DNA of 64,000 bases from assembly GCA_963680875.1 (NCBI GenBank), contig OY804583.1, positions 32,229,331-32,293,330 on the forward strand. The letters run 5' to 3'. A program made the translations under genes and the position numbers. The notes below the pieces were generated by a model. It worked only from the letters and a program-made list of their open reading frames with translations, made no database searches and was not told the DNA's origin. Shown piece by piece: positions 13,212 through 28,154 of this stretch; the stretch's first letter is position 1, and every line of letters starts with the position of its first letter. Source of the stretch: Bathymodiolus brooksi (lineage: Eukaryota > Mollusca > Bivalvia > Mytilida > Modiolidae).

Positions 13212-13874
13212 ACTATTTAAGATACAATTAAGTAACCATGGATACTAAAAACCAGTCTCACAGCATCCAATGAGCATGTAAATCACCTCGCCTGCATTTC
13301 ATTTTCAGACTTCAAAATTTTACACAAAAGATCGAAATATGTAAATTAAAACAAGTCAAAATTCAAACGGCATCTGAATTCCTAGCTTGGTTTCATTTGA
13401 ATCAATTGTGTGCTTATATATATATAAATCAAAATTAGCACAATTTGCTCAATCTGTACATAAGTTAAATGGGCACTCCTCCGACGGAAAACCTAGAATA
13501 TATGTATCACAGAGTTGATATTCAATTTTGAGCCCATTGTGACTTGAAATGAAGAAGTGATGGACTTTTGAAAAAAGTAAAGCTCATTGTGACTATGGAC
13601 ATTTGAAAAAAGTAAAGACAGACAACGGAGACAACGGACGACAAGTGATTGCAAAATTGAAATTGTTACTAGATTTGACACTGATTATTTCTTCTTATAA
13701 TCTTTTAAGAAACAATAAACAGTTTAATTATAATACAAATTTTCACAATACAAACAAAAACTTGTTCTTAAAATATCTAGCAACAAAACAATTGAGAGCA
13801 AAATAAATTATCCTTTTATTGTATTACATGAAATACTGGTGGCTACCACATAATGTTGTAAACTGCGAATATAG
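13212..13874 (+). repeat. Direct duplication E, left copy (unit 2)
   Basis: Counterpart of 5503-6165. Confidence 0.88.
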
Positions 13875-14131
13875 AAAACACATTGTGCTAAAAATTAGCA
13901 TGTTTTATATATGACAATTTTGTGTACAAACATTGAGAACATTAGTTGATATGTGTAGCAAGTTAACCTTTATAATCAATATTAATCAAATATACAAGAC
14001 TGTGTCTTTTATTAAAAACTGTGGAAACTCTGCATTAAAAGCTAGAGATAAAAACCCAGCATTGGTAAAAAACTCTAGAAAACCATTAGTTTCCATAATT
14101 TCATTATACATATACCATTACATTTGTAATA

Positions 14132-14804
14132 ACTATTTAAGATACAATTAAGTAACCATGGATACTAAAAACCAGAGTCTCACAGCATCCAATGAGCATG
14201 TAATCACCTCGCCTGCATTTCATTTTCAGACTTCAAAATTTTACACAAAAGATTGAAATATATAAATCAAAACAAGTCAAAATTCAAACTGCATCTGAAT
14301 TCCTAGTTTGGTTTCTTATGAATCAATTGTGTGTTTTTACATATATAAATCAAAATTAGCACAATTTGCTCAATCTGTACATTAGTTAAATGGGAATTCC
14401 TCTGACGGAAAACCTAAAATATATGTATCACAGAGCTGATATTCAATTTTGAGCCCATTGTGACTTGAAATGAAGTAGTGATGGACTTTTGAAAAAAGTA
14501 AAGCTCGTTGTGACTTGAAATGAGGCAGTGATGGATATTTGAAAAAAGTAAAGACAGACAACGGAGACAACGGACGACAAGTGATTGCAAAATTGAAATT
14601 GTTGCTAGATTTGACACAGATTATTTCTTCATATAATCTTTTAGGAAACAATAAAAAGCTTAATTGTAATATAAATTCTCACAATACAAACAACAACTTG
14701 TTCTTAAAATATCTAGCAACAAAAACAATTGAGAGCAAATAAATTACCCTTTAAGTGTATTACACAAAATACTGGTGAATACCTCATTTTACAAACTGTG
14801 GGAG
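14132..14804 (+). repeat. Direct duplication E, right copy (unit 2)
   Basis: Counterpart of 6423-7095. Confidence 0.88.
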
Positions 14805-16758
14805 AGTTGATTTTAAAATATACTGGAGAATACAATACATATTTTGCATAGTTTCAGGAAGGTCTGTTGTAAACTGTATGAATAGTTATAAATTATACAA
14901 AAATCTAGAAACATCTTGAGCACTACTAGTATATGAGATACCTAGCTTCAATGTAATAATTCTGTGAAAGCCTAAGATTTTGTATTTAAAATAATAGGAT
15001 TTACCGAAAATATGTATCTTCTAATGAAAATGTGACTAAAATGAAAATTTCAAACAAAAAACAAAAATAGTCTTGAATGTCTCTGTGAATTGAGGTGCAC
15101 AACATTATTATGTATAAATATGGTCTTTAACGTTTCAGGGAAATATAACACAAAATAAGCACACTCTGCTGAAGATGACAAAGATTCAAAAGATGGAAAA
15201 ATTTGAGAAAAATTCTTAAAACTTCTGTAATATACCATGAATAACTTCAATATGTATGTAATTATTTTGTAGCTTCATGGAAGTTGGACCGGTGCCATAG
15301 GAACAATAGTTGATTACACAAAATAGGTACCTCTTTTCCCTACTCACATTTTACCATACAATAGTATGCATCCTGGCAAAAATGGACACACCTTTGTACA
15401 TAAAATGTAACATTCACAACTGTACATTAATCTTTAGATTATTAGTTTCTTTTAATCAACCATTCTATTTCTGTATAATTTTATAATGAACTTGATCAAA
15501 AGGTCAGTGATTCAGTAAAATGTCAGTTTAAACATATTTCATTGTCCAAAAACATGACAATAGGATCAGATACAAGTTTTACAACTTAGAACATCTTCTC
15601 CTTTATATAAACAATATATATATGTAGTTGAACATATATACAAAAAAGCTACAATTACAAAGACATGAAATGTACCAGTGAAACAAGATTTGCTATTTGC
15701 CCAATGACAAATCAAACCCATCTTAACTATAATTGGACCTTGTACAACACTGAAAAATAAAGAAAAAGCAATAACTTTGAACTGGATAAATAGTGCTGTA
15801 AAGTTAGGGTCTCTTAGAATTCAGTTACAAAACATACAAGCCTGAAGTTATATATTAAATAAAATGTTGGTACTTCTAATCCTACATTACAGTTAAATAT
15901 TGCATTTCATATAAATATTCTGAATAGCACATCATGGAGATGAATGTCATTATCTATTCTTATGCTAAAATGATGTTATTGAAATGGAGATCTAGAGAAA
16001 GAGGTATATTCCACAGTATTTTCTTCAAAATTCATCATTAATAAAACCGAAAGGAATGATGTCATTTTGAAACAAATAAATATTAAATAGCTATCCATTT
16101 TTCTGACAAATATTGTGAAACTATTATAATATCATTAATATTTTCTTCATTATATTTCCATATGATATATAATATTATATATTGTACATGTATATTCACA
16201 ACTGCTGCATTTAATTATATGTCTTGAACATTTTGAAAGTCATCATCTAATTGTATTCTCATGTGACAGTTTATTATATCTTGAGTAAAATAAAGTCTTG
16301 AAATCTTGTTCATAATTTAAACAAATTACTTCTGAATAGAGAACTAATCAATTAGACATACTAAGGAATAATGAAAAAAGTATATCTAATATGCAAACTT
16401 GTACAATTATTATAATGATCCAACATTATGCTAATTAAAAACAACCAATCAAAAGTCAACTGACATTCAAGCATGTCAAATTTTAATATATCATGTTATT
16501 AGTCATCATAATACAAACCAGATATAGAAAATACATACATAACCACAATCTTAGAACACAAAGTCATACAATAAGGAGTTTGGCAATCAGATTCCATATC
16601 AATGAACAAATCTTGTGGTAAGAACAATCTCAACCAAAGTACACTATGAACCATACATGTATTATTTGTGGTTTTCTGAACAGTTAGCTGTTAACTGGTA
16701 ACAGGTATATTGTGAAAAGGGATATGTACAGTTCAGTGACATTATATATAGTGTTGAA

Positions 16759-17565
16759 CCATACATGTTTAGTTTTTAAATAAGTTTAATGGGGAATGTA
16801 AAGCTGTGAGTTATATAGTGTTGAGCAATACATTTTTAGCATAGGAGGTTTTTAATCAGTGAAATTTGAAAGTACAGCTCAGTGACATTAGCTGAAGTGT
16901 TGAGCCATAGTGTTAGTAACCATACATGTTTAGTTTTTTAATAAGTGAAATGGGGAATGTAAAGCTGTGAGTTATACAGTGTTGAGCAATACATTTTTAG
17001 CATAGGAGGTTTTTAATCAGTGAAATTTGAAAGTACAGCTCAGTGACATTAGCTGAAGTGTTGAGCCATAGTGTTAGTAACCATACATGTTTAGTTTTTT
17101 AATAAGTGAAATGGGGAATGTAAAGCTGTGAGTTATATATTGTTGAGCAATACATATTTAGTATAGGTGGTTTTTAATCAGTGAAATTTGGAAAGTACAG
17201 CTCAGTGACATTAGCTGAAGTGTTGAGCCATAGTGTTAGTAACCATACATGTTTAGTCTTTTAATAAGTGAAATGGGGAATGTAAAGCTGTGAGTTATAT
17301 AGTGTTGAGCAATACATATTTAGTATAGGTGGTTTTTAATCAGTGAAATTTGGAAAGTACAGCTCAGTGACATTAGCTGAAGTGTTGAGCCATAGTGTTA
17401 GTAACCATACATGTTTAGTTTTTTAATAAGTGAAATGGGGAATGTAAAGCTGTGAGTTATATAGTGTTGAGCAGTACATTTTTAGCATAGGAGGTTTTTA
17501 ATCAGTGAAATTTGGAAAGTACAGCTCAGTGACATTAGCTGAATTGTTGAGCCATAGTGTTAGTA
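16759..17565 (+). repeat. 162-bp tandem array, 5 copies (unit 3)
   Basis: The monomer start ccatacatgtttag is found at 16759, 16920, 17081, 17243 and 17405. One monomer is missing compared with units 1, 2 and 4. Confidence 0.94.
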
Positions 17566-17806
17566 CGGGGGTGGTGTGTGTAATTAAGTGAAGCATGTGT
17601 TAGTATTGGGGTTGTGTGTAATTAAGTGAAGCATAGTATATAGAAAACCATAACAAAGCATGTCTGATACATTTTTTTCAAAATAGACTTTCTGACCACA
17701 TTTATCTGTTCATTATATAGCCATCTGATAATAGTGCACAAACTAGCTATGAAAAGAACTTTGTGCGCTAATACCGGAGCCAGTATATATTTTTACCATA
17801 ATTAGT

Positions 17807-17983
17807 AGTCAAACCTGCCTTAAAGGGCACCTCTATATAACAAATCAATGTATATAAAGGACAATCTCATTATCTCCCATTAATGAATAGTGCATATAAT
17901 TTTAACCTCTGTATAAAGGGCAACTGCTCATAAAGGCCACATTATCAGGTTCCCTTGAGTGACCTTTATATACAGGTTTGACT
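17807..17983. mobile_element. Palindromic MITE (unit 3)
   Basis: Same inverted ends and same place in the unit as at 2552-2728, with one substitution noticed (ctgtataaag). Confidence 0.72.
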
Positions 17984-18253
17984 GTACATATAAAAAATGT
18001 CACTTTTTTTCATATCAACTCCATCAATTAAAAAAAATCAATTGATTCAACCCAAATGAGACAAACATTTTATAGATTAAAAAGTTGAAATGTGATCTTC
18101 ATAATTAAAAAGAAGATCCATTATTAATTTTGTTATTTTGTACTCCTAGTAAAAAGTGAGCAATTGTTGTAGAAATTTTGCTTGCCTTAACCTGTATTTA
18201 AAAATTTGATGTGTGCCAAGTTTCTCATTCAAATATTGAACTTCAAATATTTT

Positions 18254-19775
18254 ATGTTGAACACTGTGGAAATATTTATTTACACACAATACCGAGGAAT
18301 ACTTTATTTTGAGCACTGTCCGAAAATTTAATTACACAAAATACTGAGGAATACTGTATGTTGAGCACCGTGGGAAGATTTATTTACACAAAATACCGAG
18401 GAATACTTTATGTTGAACATTGTGAGAAGATTTGTTTACACAAAATACTGAGGAATACTTTTATGTTGAGCACTATGTGAAGATTTATTTACACAAAATA
18501 CTGAGGAATACTTTGTTGAGCACTGTGGGAAGATTTATTTACACAAAATACTGATAATACTTTATGTTAAACACTGTGATAAGATTTATTTACACAAACT
18601 ACTGAGGAATACTGTATGTTGAGCACTGTGAGAAGATTTCTTTACACAAAATACTGGGGATTACTTCTAGTTGAACACTGTAGGAATATTTATTTACATA
18701 AAATACTGGGAAATACTTTATGTTGAACACTGGGAAAATTTATTTACACAAAATACTGGGGATTACTTTATGTTGAACACTGTGGGAAGATTTATTTACA
18801 CAAAATACTGAGGAATACTATATGTTGAACACTGTGGGAAGATTTATTTACACAAAATACAGAGGAATAATGTATGTTTGAGCACTGTGGGGAAATCATT
18901 TACATAAAATACTGAGGAATACTATCTGTATGTTGAAAACTGGAAAATTTATTTACACAAAATACCGAGGAATATTTTATGTTGAACACTGGGAATATAT
19001 ATTTACACAAAATAATGAAGAATACTTTATGTTGAGCACTATGGGAAGATTTATTTACACAAAATACTGAGGAATACTATATGTTGAACACTGTAAGAAG
19101 ATTTATTTACACAAAATACTTGAGATTACTTCTGGTTGAACACTGTTGGAATATTTATTTATATAAAATACTTGGAAATACTTTATGTTGGCCAATGTGG
19201 GAATATTTATTTACACAAAATACTGAGGAATACTGTATGTTGAACACTGGGATGATTTATTTACACAAAATACTGAGGAATATACTGTATGTTGAACACT
19301 GTGGGAAGGTTTATTTACACAAAATACTGAGCAATACTGTATGTTGAACACTGAGAAGATTTATTTACACAAAATACTGAGGAATACTTCATGTTGAACA
19401 CTGTGGGAAGATTTATTTACACAAAATACTGAGGAATACTGTGTGTTGAACACTGTGGGAAGACTTATTTACCCAAAATACTGAGGAATACTTTATGTTG
19501 AACACTGTGGGAAAATTTATTTTAACAAAATACTGAGGAATACTTTATGTTGAACAATGTGGGAAGATTTATTTACACAAAATACTGAGGAATACTGTAT
19601 GTTGAACATTGTGGGAAGATTTATTTACACAAAATACTGAGGAATACTTTATGTTGAACACTGTGGGAAGATTTATTTACACAAAATACTAGGGACTACG
19701 TAATGTTGAGCACTGTTGGGAGATTTATTTACACAAAATACTGGTGATTACCTTAAGTTGAACACTGGGAATGTT
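18254..19775 (+). repeat. 52-bp array C (unit 3)
   Basis: Counterpart of 2999-4520 with full copy number. Small substitutions include gtggggaaatcatt and gtgggaaaattta. Confidence 0.93.
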
Positions 19776-20757
19776 ATCATAAACTACGTATTGACACCTT
19801 GTGCTTAAAACTGTGAGAGGGGCTGTTACGATAACCTACTGATTGTCACCTTATGTCTAAAACCGTGTGAGGTCCTGCTAACATAAACTACTGATTGACA
19901 CCTGGTGCTTTAAGCTGTGAGAGGGACTGTTAATATAAACTACTGATGGACACCTTATGCTTAAAACTGTGAGGGGATGCTAACAAACTACTGATGAACA
20001 CCTTATGCTTAAAACTGTGAGAGGTCCTGTTAACATAAACTATTGGTGGATACATTATGCTTAAAACTGTGAGAGGAACTGTTAACATTAACTACTGGTG
20101 GATATCTTATTTTTAAAACTGAAGGGAGTTGTTAACATAAAGTACTGATGGACACCTTATGTTTGATACTGTGAAAGGGGCTGTTAACATAAACTACTGG
20201 TGGTCACCTTATGTGTAAAACTGTGAGAGGGGCCGCTAACATAAACTACTGGTGGATACATTATGCTTAAAACTGTGAGAGGGGCTGTTAACATAAACTA
20301 CTGATGGATACCTTATGCTTAAAACTGTGAGAGGAGCTGTTAACATAAACGACTGGTGGGTACCTTATGCTTACAACTGTGAGAGGGGCTGTTAACATAT
20401 ACTACTGGTGATACTTCATGTTTAAAACTGGGAGAAAGTGGTTGTTAACATAAACTACTGATGGACACATCATGCTTAAAACTGTGACAGAGGCTGCTAC
20501 TACTTGATATATTATGCTTAAAACTATGAGGAGGGCTGTTAACATAAATTACTGATGGCACCTTATGTTTAATACTGTGAGAGGGGCCGACAGCATAAAC
20601 TACTGATGGATACCTTATGTTTAAAACTGTGAGAGGGACTGCTAACATAAACTACTAATGGATATATTATTTTTAAAACTGTGAGATAGGCTGTTAACAT
20701 AAACTACTGGTGGATACCTTATGCTTAAAACTGTGAGGGGAGCTGTTAACATAAAGT
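19776..20757 (+). repeat. 52-bp array D (unit 3)
   Basis: Counterpart of 4521-5502. One substitution noticed (ataaattactgatgg near 20544). Confidence 0.92.
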
Positions 20758-21420
20758 ACTATTTAAGATACAATTAAGTAACCATGGATACTAAAAACCA
20801 GTCTCACAGCATCCAATGAGCATGTAAATCACCTCGCCTGCATTTCATTTTCAGACTTCAAAATTTTACACAAAAGATCGAAATATGTAAATTAAAACAA
20901 GTCAAAATTCAAACGGCATCTGAATTCCTAGCTTGGTTTCATTTGAATCAATTGTGTGCTTATATATATATAAATCAAAATTAGCACAATTTGCTCAATC
21001 TGTACATAAGTTAAATGGGCACTCCTCCGACGGAAAACCTAGAATATATGTATCACAGAGTTGATATTCAATTTTGAGCCCATTGTGACTTGAAATGAAG
21101 AAGTGATGGACTTTTGAAAAAAGTAAAGCTCATTGTGACTATGGACATTTGAAAAAAGTAAAGACAGACAACGGAGACAACGGACGACAAGTGATTGCAA
21201 AATTGAAATTGTTACTAGATTTGACACTGATTATTTCTTCTTATAATCTTTTAAGAAACAATAAACAGTTTAATTATAATACAAATTTTCACAATACAAA
21301 CAAAAACTTGTTCTTAAAATATCTAGCAACAAAACAATTGAGAGCAAAATAAATTATCCTTTTATTGTATTACATGAAATACTGGTGGCTACCACATAAT
21401 GTTGTAAACTGCGAATATAG
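20758..21420 (+). repeat. Direct duplication E, left copy (unit 3)
   Basis: Counterpart of 5503-6165. Confidence 0.88.
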
Positions 21421-21677
21421 AAAACACATTGTGCTAAAAATTAGCATGTTTTATATATGACAATTTTGTGTACAAACATTGAGAACATTAGTTGATATGT
21501 GTAGCAAGTTAACCTTTATAATCAATATTAATCAAATATACAAGACTGTGTCTTTTATTAAAAACTGTGGAAACTCTGCATTAAAAGCTAGAGATAAAAA
21601 CCCAGCATTGGTAAAAAACTCTAGAAAACCATTAGTTTCCATAATTTCATTATACATATACCATTACATTTGTAATA

Positions 21678-22350
21678 ACTATTTAAGATACAATTAAGTA
21701 ACCATGGATACTAAAAACCAGAGTCTCACAGCATCCAATGAGCATGTAATCACCTCGCCTGCATTTCATTTTCAGACTTCAAAATTTTACACAAAAGATT
21801 GAAATATATAAATCAAAACAAGTCAAAATTCAAACTGCATCTGAATTCCTAGTTTGGTTTCTTATGAATCAATTGTGTGTTTTTACATATATAAATCAAA
21901 ATTAGCACAATTTGCTCAATCTGTACATTAGTTAAATGGGAATTCCTCTGACGGAAAACCTAAAATATATGTATCACAGAGCTGATATTCAATTTTGAGC
22001 CCATTGTGACTTGAAATGAAGTAGTGATGGACTTTTGAAAAAAGTAAAGCTCGTTGTGACTTGAAATGAGGCAGTGATGGATATTTGAAAAAAGTAAAGA
22101 CAGACAACGGAGACAACGGACGACAAGTGATTGCAAAATTGAAATTGTTGCTAGATTTGACACAGATTATTTCTTCATATAATCTTTTAGGAAACAATAA
22201 AAAGCTTAATTGTAATATAAATTCTCACAATACAAACAACAACTTGTTCTTAAAATATCTAGCAACAAAAACAATTGAGAGCAAATAAATTACCCTTTAA
22301 GTGTATTACACAAAATACTGGTGAATACCTCATTTTACAAACTGTGGGAG
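21678..22350 (+). repeat. Direct duplication E, right copy (unit 3)
   Basis: Counterpart of 6423-7095. Confidence 0.88.
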
Positions 22351-24304
22351 AGTTGATTTTAAAATATACTGGAGAATACAATACATATTTTGCATAGTTT
22401 CAGGAAGGTCTGTTGTAAACTGTATGAATAGTTATAAATTATACAAAAATCTAGAAACATCTTGAGCACTACTAGTATATGAGATACCTAGCTTCAATGT
22501 AATAATTCTGTGAAAGCCTAAGATTTTGTATTTAAAATAATAGGATTTACCGAAAATATGTATCTTCTAATGAAAATGTGACTAAAATGAAAATTTCAAA
22601 CAAAAAACAAAAATAGTCTTGAATGTCTCTGTGAATTGAGGTGCACAACATTATTATGTATAAATATGGTCTTTAACGTTTCAGGGAAATATAACACAAA
22701 ATAAGCACACTCTGCTGAAGATGACAAAGATTCAAAAGATGGAAAAATTTGAGAAAAATTCTTAAAACTTCTGTAATATACCATGAATAACTTCAATATG
22801 TATGTAATTATTTTGTAGCTTCATGGAAGTTGGACCGGTGCCATAGGAACAATAGTTGATTACACAAAATAGGTACCTCTTTTCCCTACTCACATTTTAC
22901 CATACAATAGTATGCATCCTGGCAAAAATGGACACACCTTTGTACATAAAATGTAACATTCACAACTGTACATTAATCTTTAGATTATTAGTTTCTTTTA
23001 ATCAACCATTCTATTTCTGTATAATTTTATAATGAACTTGATCAAAAGGTCAGTGATTCAGTAAAATGTCAGTTTAAACATATTTCATTGTCCAAAAACA
23101 TGACAATAGGATCAGATACAAGTTTTACAACTTAGAACATCTTCTCCTTTATATAAACAATATATATATGTAGTTGAACATATATACAAAAAAGCTACAA
23201 TTACAAAGACATGAAATGTACCAGTGAAACAAGATTTGCTATTTGCCCAATGACAAATCAAACCCATCTTAACTATAATTGGACCTTGTACAACACTGAA
23301 AAATAAAGAAAAAGCAATAACTTTGAACTGGATAAATAGTGCTGTAAAGTTAGGGTCTCTTAGAATTCAGTTACAAAACATACAAGCCTGAAGCTATATA
23401 TTAAATAAAATGTTGGTACTTCTAATCCTACATTACAGTTAAATATTGCATTTCATATAAATATTCTGAATAGCACATCATGGAGATGAATGTCATTATC
23501 TATTCTTATGCTAAAATGATGTTATTGAAATGGAGATCTAGAGAAAGAGGTATATTCCACAGTATTTTCTTCAAAATTCATCATTAATAAAACCGAAAGG
23601 AATGATGTCATTTTGAAACAAATAAATATTAAATAGCTATCCATTTTTCTGACAAATATTGTGAAACTATTATAATATCATTAATATTTTCTTCATTATA
23701 TTTCCATATGATATATAATATTATATATTGTACATGTATATTCACAACTGCTGCATTTAATTATATGTCTTGAACATTTTGAAAGTCATCATCTAATTGT
23801 ATTCTCATGTGACAGTTTATTATATCTTGAGTAAAATAAAGTCTTGAAATCTTGTTCATAATTTAAACAAATTACTTCTGAATAGAGAACTAATCAATTA
23901 GACATACTAAGGAATAATGAAAAAAGTATATCTAATATGCAAACTTGTACAATTATTATAATGATCCAACATTATGCTAATTAAAAACAACCAATCAAAA
24001 GTCAACTGACATTCAAGCATGTCAAATTTTAATATATCATGTTATTAGTCATCATAATACAAACCAGATATAGAAAATACATACATAACCACAATCTTAG
24101 AACACAAAGTCATACAATAAGGAGTTTGGCAATCAGATTCCATATCAATGAACAAATCTTGTGGTAAGAACAATCTCAACCAAAGTACACTATGAACCAT
24201 ACATGTATTATTTGTGGTTTTCTGAACAGTTAGCTGTTAACTGGTAACAGGTATATTGTGAAAAGGGATATGTACAGTTCAGTGACATTATATATAGTGT
24301 TGAA

Positions 24305-25274
24305 CCATACATGTTTAGTTTTTAAATAAGTTTAATGGGGAATGTAAAGCTGTGAGTTATATAGTGTTGAGCAATACATTTTTAGCATAGGAGGTTTTTA
24401 ATCAGTGAAATTTGGAAAGTACAGCTCAGTGACATTAGCTGAAGTGTTGAGCCATAGTGTTAGTAACCATACATGTTTAGTTTTTTAATAAGTGAAATGG
24501 GGAATGTAAAGCTGTGAGTTATACAGTGTTGAGCAATACATTTTTAGCATAGGAGGTTTTTAATCAGTGAAATTTGGAAAGTACAGCTCAGTGACATTAG
24601 CTGAAGTGTTGAGCCATAGTGTTAGTAACCATACATGTTTAGTTTTTTAATAAGTGAAATGGGGAATGTAAAGCTGTGAGTTATAGAGTGTTGAGCAATA
24701 CATTTTTAGCATAGGAGGTTTTTAATCAGTGAAATTTGAAAGTACAGCTCAGTGACATTAGCTGAAGTGTTGAGCCATAGTGTTAGTAACCATACATGTT
24801 TAGTTTTTTAATAAGTGAAATGGGGAATGTAAAGCTGTGAGTTATATAGTGTTGAGCAATACATATTTAGTATAGGTGGTTTTTAATCAGTGAAATTTGG
24901 AAAGTACAGCTCAGTGACATTAGCTGAAGTGTTGAGCCATAGTGTTAGTAACCATACATGTTTAGTCTTTTAATAAGTGAAATGGGGAATGTAAAGCTGT
25001 GAGTTATATAGTGTTGAGCAATACATATTTAGTATAGGTGGTTTTTAATCAGTGAAATTTGGAAAGTACAGCTCAGTGACATTAGCTGAAGTGTTGAGCC
25101 ATAGTGTTAGTAACCATACATGTTTAGTTTTTTAATAAGTGAAATGGGGAATGTAAAGCTGTGAGTTATATAGTGTTGAGCAGTACATTTTTAGCATAGG
25201 AGGTTTTTAATCAGTGAAATTTGGAAAGTACAGCTCAGTGACATTAGCTGAATTGTTGAGCCATAGTGTTAGTA
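24305..25274 (+). repeat. 162-bp tandem array, 6 copies (unit 4)
   Basis: Counterpart of 1341-2310 with six monomers. Confidence 0.94.
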
Positions 25275-25515
25275 CGGGGGTGGTGTGTGTAATTAAGTGA
25301 AGCATGTGTTAGTATTGGGGTTGTGTGTAATTAAGTGAAGCATAGTATATAGAAAACCATAACAAAGCATGTCTGATACATTTTTTTCAAAGTAGACTTT
25401 CTGACCACATTTATCTGTTCATTATATAGCCATCTGATAATAGTGCACAAACTAGCTATGAAAAGAACTTTGTGCGCTAATACCGGAGCCAGTATATATT
25501 TTTACCATAATTAGT

Positions 25516-25692
25516 AGTCAAACCTGCCTTAAAGGGCACCTCTATATAACAAATCAATGTATATAAAGGACAATCTCATTATCTCCCATTAATGAATAGT
25601 GCATATAATTTTAACCTCTATATAAAGGGCAACTGCTCATAAAGGCCACATTATCAGGTTCCCTTGAGTGACCTTTATATACAGGTTTGACT
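25516..25692. mobile_element. Palindromic MITE (unit 4)
   Basis: Same inverted ends and same place in the unit as at 2552-2728. Confidence 0.72.
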
Positions 25693-25962
25693 GTACATAT
25701 AAAAAATGTCACTTTTTTTCATATCAACTCCATCAATTAAAAAAAATCAATTGATTCAACCCAAATGAGACAAACATTTTATAGATTAAAAAGTTGAAAT
25801 GTGATCTTCATAATTAAAAAGAAGATCCATTATTAATTTTGTTATTTTGTACTCCTAGTAAAAAGTGAGCAATTGTTGTAGAAATTTTGCTTGCCTTAAC
25901 CTGTATTTAAAAAATTGATGTGTGCCAAGTTTCTCATTCAAATATTGAACTTCAAATATTTT

Positions 25963-27172
25963 ATGTTGAACACTGTGGAAATATTTATTTACACACAATA
26001 CCGAGGAATACTTTATTTTGAGCACTGTCCGAAAATTTAATTACACAAAATACTGAGGAATACTGTATGTTGAGCACCGTGGGAAGATTTATTTACACAA
26101 AATACCGAGGAATACTTTATGTTGAACATTGTGAGAAGATTTGTTTACACAAAATACTGAGGAATACTTTTATGTTGAGCACTATGTGAAGATTTATTTA
26201 CACAAAATACTGAGGAATACTTTGTTGAGCACTGTGGGAAGATTTATTTACACAAAATACTGATAATACTTTATGTTAAACACTGTGATAAGATTTATTT
26301 ACACAAACTACTGAGGAATACTGTATGTTGAGCACTGTGAGAAGATTTCTTTACACAAAATACTGGGGATTACTTCTAGTTGAACACTGTAGGAATATTT
26401 ATTTACATAAAATACTGGGAAATACTTTATGTTGAACACTGGGAAAATTTATTTACACAAAATACTGGGGATTACTTTATGTTGAACACTGTGGGAAGAT
26501 TTATTTACACAAAATACTGAGGAATACTATATGTTGAACACTGTGGGAAGATTTATTTACACAAAATACAGAGGAATAATGTATGTTTGAGCACTGTGGG
26601 AAAATCATTTACATAAAATACTGAGGAATACTATCTGTATGTTGAAAACTGGAAAATTTATTTACACAAAATACCGAGGAATATTTTATGTTGAACACTG
26701 GGAATATATATTTACACAAAATAATGAAGAATACTTTATGTTGAGCACTATGGGAAGATTTATTTACACAAAATACTGAGGAATACTATATGTTGAACAC
26801 TGTAAGAAGATTTATTTACACAAAATACTTGAGATTACTTCTGGTTGAACACTGTTGGAATATTTATTTATATAAAATACTTGGAAATACTTTATGTTGG
26901 CCAATGTGGGAATATTTATTTACACAAAATACTGAGGAATACTGTATGTTGAACACTGGGATGATTTATTTACACAAAATACTGAGGAATACTGTATGTT
27001 GAACATTGTGGGAAGATTTATTTACACAAAATACTGAGGAATACTTTATGTTGAACACTGTGGGAAGATTTATTTACACAAAATACTAGGGACTACGTAA
27101 TGTTGAGCACTGTTGGGAGATTTATTTACACAAAATACTGGTGATTACCTTAAGTTGAACACTGGGAATGTT
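25963..27172 (+). repeat. 52-bp array C, shortened by six copies (unit 4)
   Basis: After gaggaatactgtatgttgaa near 26990 the array jumps to the monomer that lies 312 bp further on in unit 1 (aacattgtgggaag). This is a clean loss of six 52-bp monomers, as expected from unequal exchange or slippage in register. Confidence 0.93.
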
Positions 27173-28154
27173 ATCATAAACTACGTATTGACACCTTGTG
27201 CTTAAAACTGTGAGAGGGGCTGTTACGATAACCTACTGATTGTCACCTTATGTCTAAAACCGTGTGAGGTCCTGCTAACATAAACTACTGATTGACACCT
27301 GGTGCTTTAAGCTGTGAGAGGGACTGTTAATATAAACTACTGATGGACACCTTATGCTTAAAACTGTGAGGGGATGCTAACAAACTACTGATGAACACCT
27401 TATGCTTAAAACTGTGAGAGGTCCTGTTAACATAAACTATTGGTGGATACATTATGCTTAAAACTGTGAGAGGAACTGTTAACATTAACTACTGGTGGAT
27501 ATCTTATTTTTAAAACTGAAGGGAGTTGTTAACATAAAGTACTGATGGACACCTTATGTTTGATACTGTGAAAGGGGCTGTTAACATAAACTACTGGTGG
27601 TCACCTTATGTGTAAAACTGTGAGAGGGGCCGCTAACATAAACTACTGGTGGATACATTATGCTTAAAACTGTGAGAGGGGCTGTTAACATAAACTACTG
27701 ATGGATACCTTATGCTTAAAACTGTGAGAGGAGCTGTTAACATAAACGACTGGTGGGTACCTTATGCTTACAACTGTGAGAGGGGCTGTTAACATATACT
27801 ACTGGTGATACTTCATGTTTAAAACTGGGAGAAAGTGGTTGTTAACATAAACTACTGATGGACACATCATGCTTAAAACTGTGACAGAGGCTGCTACTAC
27901 TTGATATATTATGCTTAAAACTATGAGGAGGGCTGTTAACATAAACTACTGATGGCACCTTATGTTTAATACTGTGAGAGGGGCCGACAGCATAAACTAC
28001 TGATGGATACCTTATGTTTAAAACTGTGAGAGGGACTGCTAACATAAACTACTAATGGATATATTATTTTTAAAACTGTGAGATAGGCTGTTAACATAAA
28101 CTACTGGTGGATACCTTATGCTTAAAACTGTGAGGGGAGCTGTTAACATAAAGT
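27173..28154 (+). repeat. 52-bp array D (unit 4)
   Basis: Counterpart of 4521-5502 with full length. Confidence 0.92.

Larger units (their letters stand above)
7710..15418 (+). repeat. Macrosatellite unit 2 (7709 bp)
   Basis: Same length and layout as unit 1. I noticed no substitution in the stretches compared. Near-perfect identity over 7.7 kb points to very recent duplication or ongoing homogenisation. It would also be the expected look of an assembly duplication. Confidence 0.95.
15419..22964 (+). repeat. Macrosatellite unit 3 (7546 bp, one 162-mer fewer)
   Basis: Shorter than units 1 and 2 by 163 bp. The whole difference lies in the 162-bp array, which has five rather than six monomers plus one further base lost. 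A few point differences are visible: ttcaaaatagac for ttcaaagtagac, ctgtataaaggg for ctatataaaggg, and aaaaatttgatg for aaaaaattgatg. The last variant is shared with unit 5. Confidence 0.95.
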
